A DNA stretch of 64,000 nt from Bog-473 sp963770645. GTDB lineage: Bacteria; Actinomycetota; Acidimicrobiia; Acidimicrobiales; RAAP-2. Under the pieces are notes generated by a model that ran no database searches, was not told where the DNA came from, and saw only the letters and a program-made list of their open reading frames with translations. Within the stretch, counting starts at the first letter, position 1. Each line of letters begins with the position of its first letter. The DNA lies in the NCBI GenBank assembly GCA_963770645.1, contig CAVYQL010000004.1:558001-622000 (forward strand). Direction: 5' to 3'. Positions 33,460 to 41,853 of the stretch are shown here, piece after piece. The position numbers and the translations under genes are program-made.

Positions 33460-34403
33460 GACCCCCCTACCTTGCCAGCGAAGTACTCGATGGTGCGGGC
33501 AATGCCCTCCTGGAGGCTGACGCGGGGCTCCCAGCCCAGCTCGCTGCGGGCCAGCGTGATGTCGGGGCACCGGCGGGTCGGGTCGTCGACCGGCAGGGGC
33601 TCGAACGTGATGTCCGACCTGGACCCCGTCGCCGCCAGCACGAAGTAGGCCAGGTCGAGCATGGAGCGCTCGTCAGGGTTGCCGACGTTGACCGGGCCGA
33701 CGAGCGAGGAGTCGAGCAGCGCGACCAAGCCGCGGATCTCGTCGTCGACGAAGCAGAGGCTGCGCGTCTGGCTCCCGTCCCCGTAGACGGTCAACGGCTC
33801 CCCCCGCAGTGCCTGCACGATGAAGTTGGACACGACGCGCCCGTCACCCGGGGAGAGTCGAGGGCCGTAGGTGTTGAAGATGCGGGCGATGCACACGTTG
33901 ACCTCGCGTGTGCGGTGCATCGCCATGGTGAGGGCCTCGGCAAAGCGCTTGGCCTCGTCGTACACACTCCGGGGGCCGGTGGGGTCGACGTTGCCCCGGT
34001 AGGACTCCACCTGAGGATGGACCTCGGGATCGCCGTAGATCTCGCTGGTGCTCGCCATGAGGAAGCGTGCGTCATGGGCCCGGGCGAGCTCCAACAGACG
34101 CCGCGTTCCCTCGCTCCCGACCGCGAGGGTGTCGAGGGGCCGGGCCAGATACGCAGGCGGCGACGCCGGCGAGGCCAGATTGCACACCGCGTCGACGCGG
34201 CCGTCGTCGGGAAGCTCGACCTTCTCGCTGACATCGGCGACGACGAGGCTGAAGCGAGGGTGCCCGAGCAGGTGTTCGACGTTCTCCCTCGAGCCCGTCG
34301 AAAGGTCGTCGAGGCACACGACGGCGTCGCCCCGCTCGATTAGGTGGTCGCACAGGTGTGACCCGAGGAAGCCCGCGCCGCCGGCGACTACGACTCGCCT
34401 CAC
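33456..34403 (-). CDS. NAD-dependent epimerase/dehydratase (UDP-glucuronate decarboxylase-like)
   Basis: A 315-residue extended SDR. The Rossmann loop is VVAGGAGFLGSHLCDHL at the N-terminus, and the catalytic motif is SVYDEAKRFAEAL (Tyr-x3-Lys). STSEIYGDPEVHPQVESYRG and ARIFNTYGPRLSPGDGRVVS match UDP-xylose synthases (UXS), which decarboxylate UDP-glucuronate. The upstream gene in the operon is a UDP-glucose dehydrogenase that would provide UDP-glucuronate, which strengthens the call. GTG 34403 overlaps the UGD stop by 4 bases. UDP-glucuronate epimerase is the main alternative. Confidence 0.85.
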
Positions 34404-35728
34404 TGGCGGCCGACCCCCGTGTAGTGAAATCCCATGCGGCGAACCGCGGCGGGATCGAGCAGATTGCGCGCGTCCACGATGGACGGCTCCGCCATGACCT
34501 CGAGGATCCGCTCGAAGCCGACCCAACGGAACAAATCCCACTCCGTGAGAACGACAAGGGCGTGCGCACCGGTGGCGGCCTCGTAGGGGTCGCCACACAG
34601 CTCGAGACCCTGAAGGTCGTCCGGCGGGTCCGCCTCGGCGTCCACGGTCGGGTCGAAGGCCCTGACGGTTGCCCCCAGCGCCAGCAGCCGACTTGTGATC
34701 TGCAGGCTGGGCGAATCTCGGCGATCATCGGTGTTCGCCTTGAAGGTCAAGCCCCAGGCGGCGACCGTCTTCCCACTGGCCGATCCATGGCATGCGGCCT
34801 CGACCTTGGCGACCACCCGCGCGAGCTGTTCGTCGTTGGAGGCGATCGCACCGGCCAAGAGGGAGAAGTCGTACCCCGCCTCGCTCGCAATGTGGAGCAA
34901 GGCCTGGGTGTCCTTGGGAAGGCACGAGCCTCCCCATCCCGGGCCAGGCCGGAGGAACTCGAAGCCAATGCGCTTGTCGTAGCCGAGCCCGAGGAGAACA
35001 TCGCGCGCGTCCGCACCGACCTCCTCGCACAGGCCGGCAAGTGCGTTGACGAAGCTCAGCTTCGTCGCCAAGAACGCGTTGGACGCGTACTTGATCGTCT
35101 CGGACGTCGTTGCGTCCGTCACGATGAGCGGTGCGGCGGTGGAGGCGAAGAGCTCGCCGACCTCGGCGGCCGCTCGGGTGTCGTTCGCCCCGACCACGAT
35201 GCGGTCGGGTTTCAGGCTGTCGAGCACTGCCGTACCTTCGCGCAAGAACTCAGGATTGGACACGACGCTGATGTCGGGCCGGCCAATCACCTGCTCGACC
35301 ATGGTCGCCGACCCGACGGGGACGGTGGACTTGTTCACGACGACGGCACCGGGCTTGAGGTGAGTCGCGATGTCTTTCGCCGCGTTCTGGACGAAGGACA
35401 GATCGGCCGATCCGTCCGCGCTCTGCGGAGTGGGCACGCACAGGAAGACGAACTCGGCTCCCTTCACCGCGTCCACCGCCGAATCGGTGAACGAGAGGCG
35501 GCCTGCAGCCACGCTTTCTGCAACGAGCTCATCGAGGCCTGCCTCGACGATGGGCATGCGCCCGGAGCGAAGGGTGGCCAAGCGCGACTCGTCCCGCTCG
35601 GCCACGACGACCGTATGCCCGAAATGAGCCAGTGTCGCCGCCGTGGGGAGGCCGACGTAGCCGGCACCGATGACTGCAACGCGGTGCAGCGCAGTGCGCG
35701 ATTCCCGCGCGTTCGAACGCAGGGTCAT
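34400..35728 (-). CDS. UDP-glucose 6-dehydrogenase
   Basis: A 442-residue UDP-glucose/GDP-mannose dehydrogenase family enzyme. The NAD loop is VAVIGAGYVGLPTAATLAHFGH. FLCVPTPQSADGSADLS and STVPVGSATMVEQV follow. The catalytic Cys lies in GWGGSCLPKDTQAL (about residues 263-276), and LTFKANTDDRRDSPSL is the C-terminal domain mark. It oxidises UDP-glucose to UDP-glucuronate. The following gene is a UXS-like decarboxylase, so the pair would produce UDP-xylose. ATG 35728 overlaps the rmlD stop by 4 bases. The GDP-mannose form is less likely from context. Confidence 0.88.
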   Translation of the reverse strand: MTLRSNARESRTALHRVAVIGAGYVGLPTAATLAHFGHTVVVAERDESRLATLRSGRMPIVEAGLDELVAESVAAGRLSFTDSAVDAVKGAEFVFLCVPTPQSADGSADLSFVQNAAKDIATHLKPGAVVVNKSTVPVGSATMVEQVIGRPDISVVSNPEFLREGTAVLDSLKPDRIVVGANDTRAAAEVGELFASTAAPLIVTDATTSETIKYASNAFLATKLSFVNALAGLCEEVGADARDVLLGLGYDKRIGFEFLRPGPGWGGSCLPKDTQALLHIASEAGYDFSLLAGAIASNDEQLARVVAKVEAACHGSASGKTVAAWGLTFKANTDDRRDSPSLQITSRLLALGATVRAFDPTVDAEADPPDDLQGLELCGDPYEAATGAHALVVLTEWDLFRWVGFERILEVMAEPSIVDARNLLDPAAVRRMGFHYTGVGRQ

Positions 35729-36645
35729 CTCACAACCTCCTGTGACCGGAGCGCCTGCACCAGCCTGGCCAGCGCGTCCTGCCAGTCGGGCAGTGCGGGC
35801 AGGCCACTGAGGCGCAGCGCCATGTTGTCGAGCACCGAGTAGGCCGGTCGCGGTGCCAGCAGGGGTGGGTCGAGCTCGGCGGTGCCGATGGGGTGCACTC
35901 GTTCCGGGTCGGCGCCTGCTTCGGCCAGCACGGCGCGGACGAAGCCCCACCACGTGGTGGCACCGCCGTTGGTCACATGGAACAGTCCGGGACGGCGGTC
36001 CAGTCCGAGCGTGACGATGGCCGGCGCCAGGTCCGCCGTGAACGTGGGCGACCCCTGCTGGTCGTCGACGAAGCGCAGCTCGCCCTCACCTCCCGCCAGC
36101 CGCAGGGCTGTGACGACCATGTTGGCGCCGTGCGCCCCGCAGAGCCAACTGGTGCGCACGATGGTCGATCCGGGTCTGCACTCGCGCTCCCCTGCCAACT
36201 TCGACGCGCCGTAGACCGAGGTCGGGCACGGGGGGTCCCACTCGCGGTAGGGACGGGTCCCTGTCCCGTCGAAGACGTAGTCGGTCGACACATAGACGAC
36301 GTGCGCGCCGACGAGCGTCGCTGCCTCGGTGACGTTGCGGGTACCGATCGCGTTGACGGCGAAGGCAGCATCCACCTCGGTCTCGCACCGCTCGACCGCG
36401 GTGAAGGCGCCTCCGTGCAGCACCAACTCGGGCCGGAACGAGGTAAAGGTATGCAAGACAGCGTCCCGGTCGTCGACGCGCATGGTGTCGATGTCGGTCG
36501 CCAAGACCTGGTGACTGAGACCGGGGCGTGGCCCTTCAGGCCCGAGCAACGCACAGCGCCGGCCGCCGGCGGGCACCCGGCCCGAGAGACAGTCGCGCAG
36601 GTCGCGACCCAACTGCCCGTCCGCCCCTGTGATCAGGATCCGCAC
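35725..36645 (-). CDS. rmlD: dTDP-4-dehydrorhamnose reductase
   Basis: A 306-residue RmlD-type extended SDR. It has the nucleotide loop ILITGADGQLGRDL, the motif VVYVSTDYVFDGTGTRPYRE, Tyr-x3-Lys in SVYGASKLAGE, and the C-terminal RPAYSVLDN, which is characteristic of RmlD. It reduces dTDP-4-dehydro-L-rhamnose to dTDP-L-rhamnose. It begins three bases after the rmlB stop. The linker from about residue 24 to 46 is longer than in most RmlD proteins. RmlA and RmlC are not in this window and are presumably encoded elsewhere. Confidence 0.92.
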   Translation of the reverse strand: MRILITGADGQLGRDLRDCLSGRVPAGGRRCALLGPEGPRPGLSHQVLATDIDTMRVDDRDAVLHTFTSFRPELVLHGGAFTAVERCETEVDAAFAVNAIGTRNVTEAATLVGAHVVYVSTDYVFDGTGTRPYREWDPPCPTSVYGASKLAGERECRPGSTIVRTSWLCGAHGANMVVTALRLAGGEGELRFVDDQQGSPTFTADLAPAIVTLGLDRRPGLFHVTNGGATTWWGFVRAVLAEAGADPERVHPIGTAELDPPLLAPRPAYSVLDNMALRLSGLPALPDWQDALARLVQALRSQEVVR

Positions 36646-36648
36646 TCC

Positions 36649-37659
36649 TCAGCCGTCTCCTGAGCCCCAGGCCCCTTCTGCGATGGGTGCGCGGGCCCGA
36701 AGCGGCTCCCACCAGTCTCTGTGATCGGCATACCACGCCACCGTCTCAGCCAGACCTTGCTCCCACTCGACGGACGGCGACCAGCTGAGCTCGCGCCGGA
36801 GCTTGGTCGCGTCCAGCACGTAGCGACGGTCGTGGCCGGGACGGTCGGGAACGATGGTCTTGAGCGACTCGGGCTTGCCGAGCGCAGCGAGGATCCGGTC
36901 GGCCACCTCCATGATGGAGGCCTCCACTCCACTGCCGACGTGGTAGGTCTCGCCAACCGTGCCCCTTCTCAGCACTGCGTCGATCGCCGTACAGTGATCA
37001 CGGACGTGCAGCCACTCACGGCGGTTCTCCGTGCTCGCATAGAGCGTCAGCGGCTGGTCGTCGAGAGCCAGCGCACAGAAGTGGGGAATCAGCTTCTCCG
37101 GGAACTGGTACGGGCCGTAGTTGTTGGCGCAGTTGGTGATGGAGATCGGCAGCCCGTAGGTCTCGGCGTACGCCCGCACCGCATGATCCGCGCCCGCCTT
37201 CGACGCGTTGTAGGGCGTGCGCGGGCGGTACGGCGATTCTTCGGTGAAGACGTCGTCGGTGTCGAGCGGGAGATCCCCGTAGACCTCGCACGTCGAGACA
37301 TGGTGGAACCGGCTCACGCCCACCTGCCGGGCGGCCTCGAGCATCGTCTGGGTCCCGAGCACGTTGGTGCGGAAGAACAGGCCCGGATTCAAGATGGCCA
37401 AGGAGTTGTGGGACTCCGCGGCGAAATGGACGATCGTGTCGATCTCCTCACCACGGAGGGCCTTCTCGGCCGCGTCGGGGTCGCAGATATCGCCTTGGAC
37501 GAAGACGATCCGATCCTCGATGTCGGACAGGTTGGGGCGGTTGCCGGCGTAGGTCAGCACGTCGTAGACGACGACATGGTCCTCGGGGTGCTGCTCGACC
37601 CAATAGCGGGCGAAATTCGACCCGATGAAACCGGCACCTCCCGTCACGAGAAGGCGCAT
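36649..37659 (-). CDS. rmlB: dTDP-glucose 4,6-dehydratase
   Basis: A 336-residue RmlB enzyme converting dTDP-glucose to dTDP-4-keto-6-deoxyglucose. It has RLLVTGGAGFIGSNFARYW, DVLTYAGNRPNLSDIED and HFAAESHNSLAILNPGLFF. The region VYGDLPLDTDDVFTEESPY and the catalytic YNASKAGADH follow, with NNYGPYQFPEKLIP after them. ATG 37659 gives the conserved start MRLLVTGG; ATG 37671 in frame would add four residues. It is the first gene of the seven-gene glycan operon running down to 30771. The biotin ligase gene ends 71 bases upstream on the same strand. Confidence 0.93.
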   Translation of the reverse strand: MRLLVTGGAGFIGSNFARYWVEQHPEDHVVVYDVLTYAGNRPNLSDIEDRIVFVQGDICDPDAAEKALRGEEIDTIVHFAAESHNSLAILNPGLFFRTNVLGTQTMLEAARQVGVSRFHHVSTCEVYGDLPLDTDDVFTEESPYRPRTPYNASKAGADHAVRAYAETYGLPISITNCANNYGPYQFPEKLIPHFCALALDDQPLTLYASTENRREWLHVRDHCTAIDAVLRRGTVGETYHVGSGVEASIMEVADRILAALGKPESLKTIVPDRPGHDRRYVLDATKLRRELSWSPSVEWEQGLAETVAWYADHRDWWEPLRARAPIAEGAWGSGDG

Positions 37660-37730
37660 AGTGCGAGCCATGCTAGCCCGAGCCTGCGCCCCCTCCCTGA
37701 GGAGCTACACAGGGGTTGGCATCGTCCAGA

Positions 37731-38501
37731 TCAGCGTTCGCCCGCCGCTGACGTGGGTCGCACGTGCACCACGTCTCCTGCGTTGATCGTCCGAATCCCC
37801 GTTTCCGTCTCGACCACCAGGTGTCCCGCATCGTCGATGCCGACCGCCTGCCCCGAGAGCTCCTCACCGGCCAGGACGACGCGGACCGTCCGCCCGAGCG
37901 TCACGCAACGCCGGCGCACCTCCTCGGCCAGCTGACGCCGCCCACCCTCGTCGTCGAGCAGCGGCAGCCTGACCGCCAGACGCACCAGCATCCGCTCGAG
38001 GAGGCGGTGACGGTTGACAGGATCGGCCGTGACCCGCAGGTCGTCGAGGCAGGTACCCCCCACTCCCTCGGGCCCGGGCCACGACACGTTGATCCCGATC
38101 CCCACCACGACGGCGCTCACCGCGCTTCCAGAGAACTCGGCCTCGGCCAGGACCCCGGCGAGCTTCGCCTCGTCAGGCCCGGCCAACAGGTCGTTCGGCC
38201 ACTTCAATACCGGCTCCACGCCAGCCGCCTCCGCACACGCATCCGCCCCCGCCAGCGCCACTGCCGCCGTGCACAGGTGCACCTCGGTCTTCCCACACGC
38301 CGGGCGAAGCAGGACCGAGGCCAGCAGGTTCGCGCCCGGTGGCGACTCCCAGCGGCGGTCGAGCCGCCCGCGTCCGGCCGTCTGGTGCTCTGCCACTACC
38401 ACGAGGCCCTCTGCGGCGCCCTGGCGCGCTCGGTCACGCACGTACGTGTTGGTGGAGTCGACCTCGTCGAGCCAGCGGATGTCCCACTCCCCACCCCACA
38501 T
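37731..38501 (-). CDS. birA: Biotin-[acetyl-CoA carboxylase] ligase
   Basis: A 256-residue biotin protein ligase that attaches biotin to the carboxyl-carrier lysine. It has VDSTNTYVRDRA, the biotinyl-AMP loop TAGRGRLDRRWESPPGANL (about 42-60), KWPNDLLAGPDEAKLAGVL, and VVVGIGINVSWPGP. There is no N-terminal DNA-binding domain, so it is the monofunctional class I type and not a repressor. ATG 38501 is chosen because TATGGT lies seven bases upstream. It diverges from the biotin-carrying carboxylase subunit at 38575, which is its likely substrate. Confidence 0.92.
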   Translation of the reverse strand: MWGGEWDIRWLDEVDSTNTYVRDRARQGAAEGLVVVAEHQTAGRGRLDRRWESPPGANLLASVLLRPACGKTEVHLCTAAVALAGADACAEAAGVEPVLKWPNDLLAGPDEAKLAGVLAEAEFSGSAVSAVVVGIGINVSWPGPEGVGGTCLDDLRVTADPVNRHRLLERMLVRLAVRLPLLDDEGGRRQLAEEVRRRCVTLGRTVRVVLAGEELSGQAVGIDDAGHLVVETETGIRTINAGDVVHVRPTSAAGER

Positions 38502-38508
38502 GGCGGAC

Positions 38509-38514
38509 ACCATA
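38509..38514 (-). promoter_or_regulatory. Leaderless -10 (TATGGT) for birA
   Basis: On the minus strand TATGGT is seven bases before ATG 38501; the longer in-frame start at 38513 would fall inside the hexamer. Confidence 0.55.
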
Positions 38515-38574
38515 CGGCACGTGCAATTGTGAAGGCCCGTCTGTGAAGGTCCGTCTCAGGAGGAAAGACCCAGC

Positions 38575-40338
38575 GTGCTCGAGAAGATCCTGATAGCGAA
38601 CCGCGGCGAGATCGCCGTCCGCGTGATCCGGACCTGCCGGGAGATGGGCATCGGGACCGTGGCGGTCTACTCCAATCTCGATCGAGAGGCCCTGCACGTC
38701 CGCATGGCCGACGAGGCCTACGCGCTCGGGGGCGAGACCGCGGCCGAGAGCTACCTGAACACCGAGGCGATCCTGCGCGCGATCGAGCAGAGCGGAGCCG
38801 ACGGGGTGCACCCGGGTTACGGCTTCTTCTCCGAGAACACCGACTTCGCACGAGCCATCACCGAGCAGGGTGTGACCTTCATCGGCCCGCCGCCGGAGGC
38901 GATCGAGGTGATGGGCGACAAGATCAGCTCGCGCCTCGCCGCTGAGAAGGTAGGTGTCGCCGGCGTGCCGGGCCGTTCGGAGCCGTTGAGCTCGCCCGAC
39001 GAGGTGGTCGCGTTCGGCGATGAGCACGGCTGGCCGGTCGCCATCAAAGCCGCCTATGGCGGCGGCGGTCGCGGTATGAAAGTCGTCACCACCGCGGCTG
39101 ACGCAGCAGAGGCAATGGAGTCGGCGGCACGGGAAGCGCAGGCCTACTTCGGCCGGCCCGAGATCTACCTCGAGCGCTACCTGGGCTGGCCCCGGCATGT
39201 CGAAATGCAGGTGCTGGGTGACCAGCACGGCACGACGCTGTGGCTCGGCGAGCGCGACTGCTCCGCGCAGCGCCGTCACCAGAAGCTCGTGGAGGAGAGC
39301 CCCGCTCCCGACTTTCCTGACGAGATCCGGCGCGCCATGGGCGAGGCGGCGGTCAAGGTGTCGCAGGCCTGCGGCTACTACAACGCCGGGACCGTCGAGT
39401 TCCTCTACCAGGACGGCGAGTTCTACTTCTTGGAGATGAACACACGGCTGCAGGTGGAGCACCCTGTCACCGAGTTGGTGACAGGCCTCGATCTCGTGGC
39501 CTGGCAGATCCGCATCGCCTCGGGCGAGCGCCTCGACTTCACCCAGGACGAGATCCACCACGACGGGCACGCCATCGAGGTTCGGATCAACGCCGAGGAC
39601 CCGAGCGGCGGCCGCTTCACGCCTTCCCCAGGCACCCTCACCGCGTTCCGCCAGCCCTCAGGTCCGGGTGTCCGCCTGGACGCCGGCTACGAGGCGGGCG
39701 ACACCGTCTCGCAGTACTACGACAACCTGATCGCCAAGCTCATCGTGTGGGCGCCCGACCGCGAGGCGGCCCGTCGTCGCATGCTGCGCGCCATCAGCGA
39801 GACGCGGATTGCGGGGGTGGCAACCACCCTGCCGGCTGACGTCGCGATCCTCAGCCATCCCGACTTCGCTGCGGCCACCCATTCGACCAAGTGGGTCGAG
39901 GAGACCCTCGATCTGAGCGGCCTGGTCGCGGACGGCGCAGGGACTCCGGCCCCCGCCAGCACCGACGACGACGTGCCGACGGTGCAGCGAGACGTCACCG
40001 CCGAGGTCGACGGCAGGCGCTTCTCGGTGCGGCTCTGGGTGCCGGACCTGGGTACGGCGGCGGTCGCGGGCCGACCGGCAGGACGGCCGAAGCGCACCGC
40101 GGCGGCCGCGCTGGCGGGCACAGGGTCGGGCCAGGTGACGGTCCCGATGCAAGGGACCATCGTCAAGGTCCTCGTGGCGGTGGGCGACGTCGTCGAAGTG
40201 GGCCAGACCATCTGCCTCCTGGAGGCGATGAAGATGGAGAACGCCGTCGCAGCGGAGAAGGACGGTGTGGTGAAGGAAGTCCGGGTCAGCGCGGGTGACT
40301 CCGTCGGCGCCGGTGACGTCGTGGCGGTCATCGAATAG
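38575..40338 (+). CDS. accA: Acyl-CoA carboxylase biotin-carboxylase/carrier subunit
   Basis: A 587-residue alpha subunit of acetyl/propionyl-CoA carboxylase. Biotin carboxylase comes first: ILIANRGEIAVRVIRTCREM, HPGYGFFSENTDFA, the ATP-grasp loop AAYGGGGRGMKVV, and FLEMNTRLQVEHPVTE. A linker of about 100 residues leads to the carrier domain with EAMKMENAV, in which Lys at about 553 is biotinylated. The carboxyltransferase subunit is not nearby. GTG 38575 has the ribosome site aggaggaaag. BirA is divergent next to it. In actinobacteria such subunits serve several acyl-CoA carboxylases; propionyl-CoA carboxylation would feed the mutase at 44297. Confidence 0.92.
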   Translation: MLEKILIANRGEIAVRVIRTCREMGIGTVAVYSNLDREALHVRMADEAYALGGETAAESYLNTEAILRAIEQSGADGVHPGYGFFSENTDFARAITEQGVTFIGPPPEAIEVMGDKISSRLAAEKVGVAGVPGRSEPLSSPDEVVAFGDEHGWPVAIKAAYGGGGRGMKVVTTAADAAEAMESAAREAQAYFGRPEIYLERYLGWPRHVEMQVLGDQHGTTLWLGERDCSAQRRHQKLVEESPAPDFPDEIRRAMGEAAVKVSQACGYYNAGTVEFLYQDGEFYFLEMNTRLQVEHPVTELVTGLDLVAWQIRIASGERLDFTQDEIHHDGHAIEVRINAEDPSGGRFTPSPGTLTAFRQPSGPGVRLDAGYEAGDTVSQYYDNLIAKLIVWAPDREAARRRMLRAISETRIAGVATTLPADVAILSHPDFAAATHSTKWVEETLDLSGLVADGAGTPAPASTDDDVPTVQRDVTAEVDGRRFSVRLWVPDLGTAAVAGRPAGRPKRTAAAALAGTGSGQVTVPMQGTIVKVLVAVGDVVEVGQTICLLEAMKMENAVAAEKDGVVKEVRVSAGDSVGAGDVVAVIE

Positions 40339-41514
40339 GTGACCACCGCGGCCGACGTCTCGTCAGCCAAGGACGCGGCCGCGGCGGCCGTCGACCGCCA
40401 CCTCGGCGGACTCGTCTCGCTGAGCCACCGCGTGCACGCGACGCCCGAGTTGTGCTTCGAGGAGACCGCCTCAGCCCGCGCCGTGGCCGACGCCATGCGG
40501 GCAGGCGGGCTCGAAGTCGACGAGGGGGTCTACGACCTCCCCACGGCACTCGAGTCGCGCACGGGCACAGGAGAGCTCGTGGTGGCGGTCTGCGCGGAGT
40601 ACGACGCGCTGCCCGCAGTGGGCCACGCGTGCGGGCACAACATCATCGCGGCGACCGCCGTGGGCGCCGGACTCGCATTGGCCGCGGTCGCTGACGACCT
40701 CGGTCTCAGTGTGCGGGTACTCGGGACGCCGGCTGAAGAGGGCGGAGGGGGCAAGGTCCTGATGCTCGAGCGCGGCGCCTTCGCGGGTGTGCACGCCGCC
40801 ATGATGGTCCATCCCTGGCCGTCGGAACGCCTGACTGCGACCTGCCTGGCGGTGGCGCACTACGACGTCCACTTCAGCGGCCGCGAAGCACATGCGTCGG
40901 CCGCACCGTGGGAGGGTGTCAACGCGCAGGACGCCCTGACCGTGGCCCAGGTCGCCATCGGGCTCCTTCGTCAGCAGCTACCGCCCGGCGACCAGGTGCA
41001 CGGGGTCGTGCACGAGAGCACCGGAGCGGCCAACGTCATCCCCGGCTCCATCAGCGCGCGCTACATGGTGCGCTCTCGCACCGCAGAAGGGCTGGCCGCG
41101 CTCAGGCCCCGTATTGATGCGTGTTTCGAGGCCGGGGCGCTCGCGACAGGCTGCTCGCTCGAGTACCGGGAGCTCTCCCCGGTCTACTCGCACATGGAGG
41201 CCAACCCCGAGCTGCTCCGTGTCTACCGCGCCAACGCGGAAGCCCTCGGCCGCCGCTTCGAGGCCGACGACGCCGGCGCGCCGCTGCCGACGTTCTCGAC
41301 CGACATGGCCAACGTGTCGCTCGCGGTGCCCACCATCCATCCCCTCATCGCGATAGAGACGCACGGCGCCGTGAACCATCAGCGGGAGTTTGCCGCTGCC
41401 TGTATCACGCCCTCCGCGGACGCCGCGGTCCGTGACGGCGCCGTCGCTCTGGCCTGGACCGCCATCGACGCTGCCAGCGATCCCGCTCTGCGAACCCGGC
41501 TCCTCGCTGGTTGA
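40339..41514 (+). CDS. M20-family amidohydrolase/peptidase
   Basis: A 391-residue M20D-like metallohydrolase. The signatures are HRVHATPELCFEETASARAV at the N-terminus, CAEYDALPAVGHACGHN with metal ligands (about 91-107), GTPAEEGGGGKVLML with the catalytic Glu (about 133-147), and FSGREAHASAAPWEGVNA in the lid domain. Members hydrolyse N-acyl amino acids or p-aminobenzoyl-glutamate. GTG 40339 starts directly after the carboxylase stop, so the genes are co-transcribed. The substrate is unknown. Confidence 0.88.
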   Translation: MTTAADVSSAKDAAAAAVDRHLGGLVSLSHRVHATPELCFEETASARAVADAMRAGGLEVDEGVYDLPTALESRTGTGELVVAVCAEYDALPAVGHACGHNIIAATAVGAGLALAAVADDLGLSVRVLGTPAEEGGGGKVLMLERGAFAGVHAAMMVHPWPSERLTATCLAVAHYDVHFSGREAHASAAPWEGVNAQDALTVAQVAIGLLRQQLPPGDQVHGVVHESTGAANVIPGSISARYMVRSRTAEGLAALRPRIDACFEAGALATGCSLEYRELSPVYSHMEANPELLRVYRANAEALGRRFEADDAGAPLPTFSTDMANVSLAVPTIHPLIAIETHGAVNHQREFAAACITPSADAAVRDGAVALAWTAIDAASDPALRTRLLAG

Positions 41515-41810
41515 TGATCACCGAGCACGCCGTCCTCGAGGTCGTCCCCGGCCGCGAGGACGAGTTCATTGCCGCGATGGACTCGGCCAAGCGGATCATC
41601 GCCGCCAGCCCTGGCTTCGTTTCGTTGCGAGTCGAGCGCTGCCTCGAACGTCCCAGCTGCTTCCTGCTCCTCGTCGAGTGGCGGCGGCTCGAGGACCACA
41701 CCGATGGCTTCCGCGGCTCGACCGCGTACCAGGACTGGCGCGCCGTCCTGCACCACTTCTACGACCCGTTCCCCGTGGTCGAGCACTTCGAGACCATCGT
41801 GACCACCTAG
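41514..41810 (+). CDS. Antibiotic biosynthesis monooxygenase (ABM) domain protein
   Basis: A 98-residue ferredoxin-like ABM-domain protein. It has EHAVLEVVPGREDEFIAAMD, SPGFVSLRVERCLERPSCF, LLLVEWRRLEDHTDGFRGS, and HHFYDPFPVVEHFETI. Proteins of this fold oxidise aromatic polyketides or degrade haem, or have unknown roles. ATG 41514 overlaps the M20 stop by one base (TGATG). It ends the carboxylase-M20-ABM transcription unit and converges on the GT39-like gene. Confidence 0.82.
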   Translation: MITEHAVLEVVPGREDEFIAAMDSAKRIIAASPGFVSLRVERCLERPSCFLLLVEWRRLEDHTDGFRGSTAYQDWRAVLHHFYDPFPVVEHFETIVTT

Positions 41811-41853
41811 AGCGTCGGGCAGGAACGCCAGGTGGCCCGGCGCGGCGTCGGCG

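Noticed and set aside
34358..35842. Plus-strand frame antisense to the UDP-glucose dehydrogenase gene
   Set aside because: Low-complexity Arg/Gly/Asp composition and no motif, while the minus strand encodes a complete dehydrogenase.
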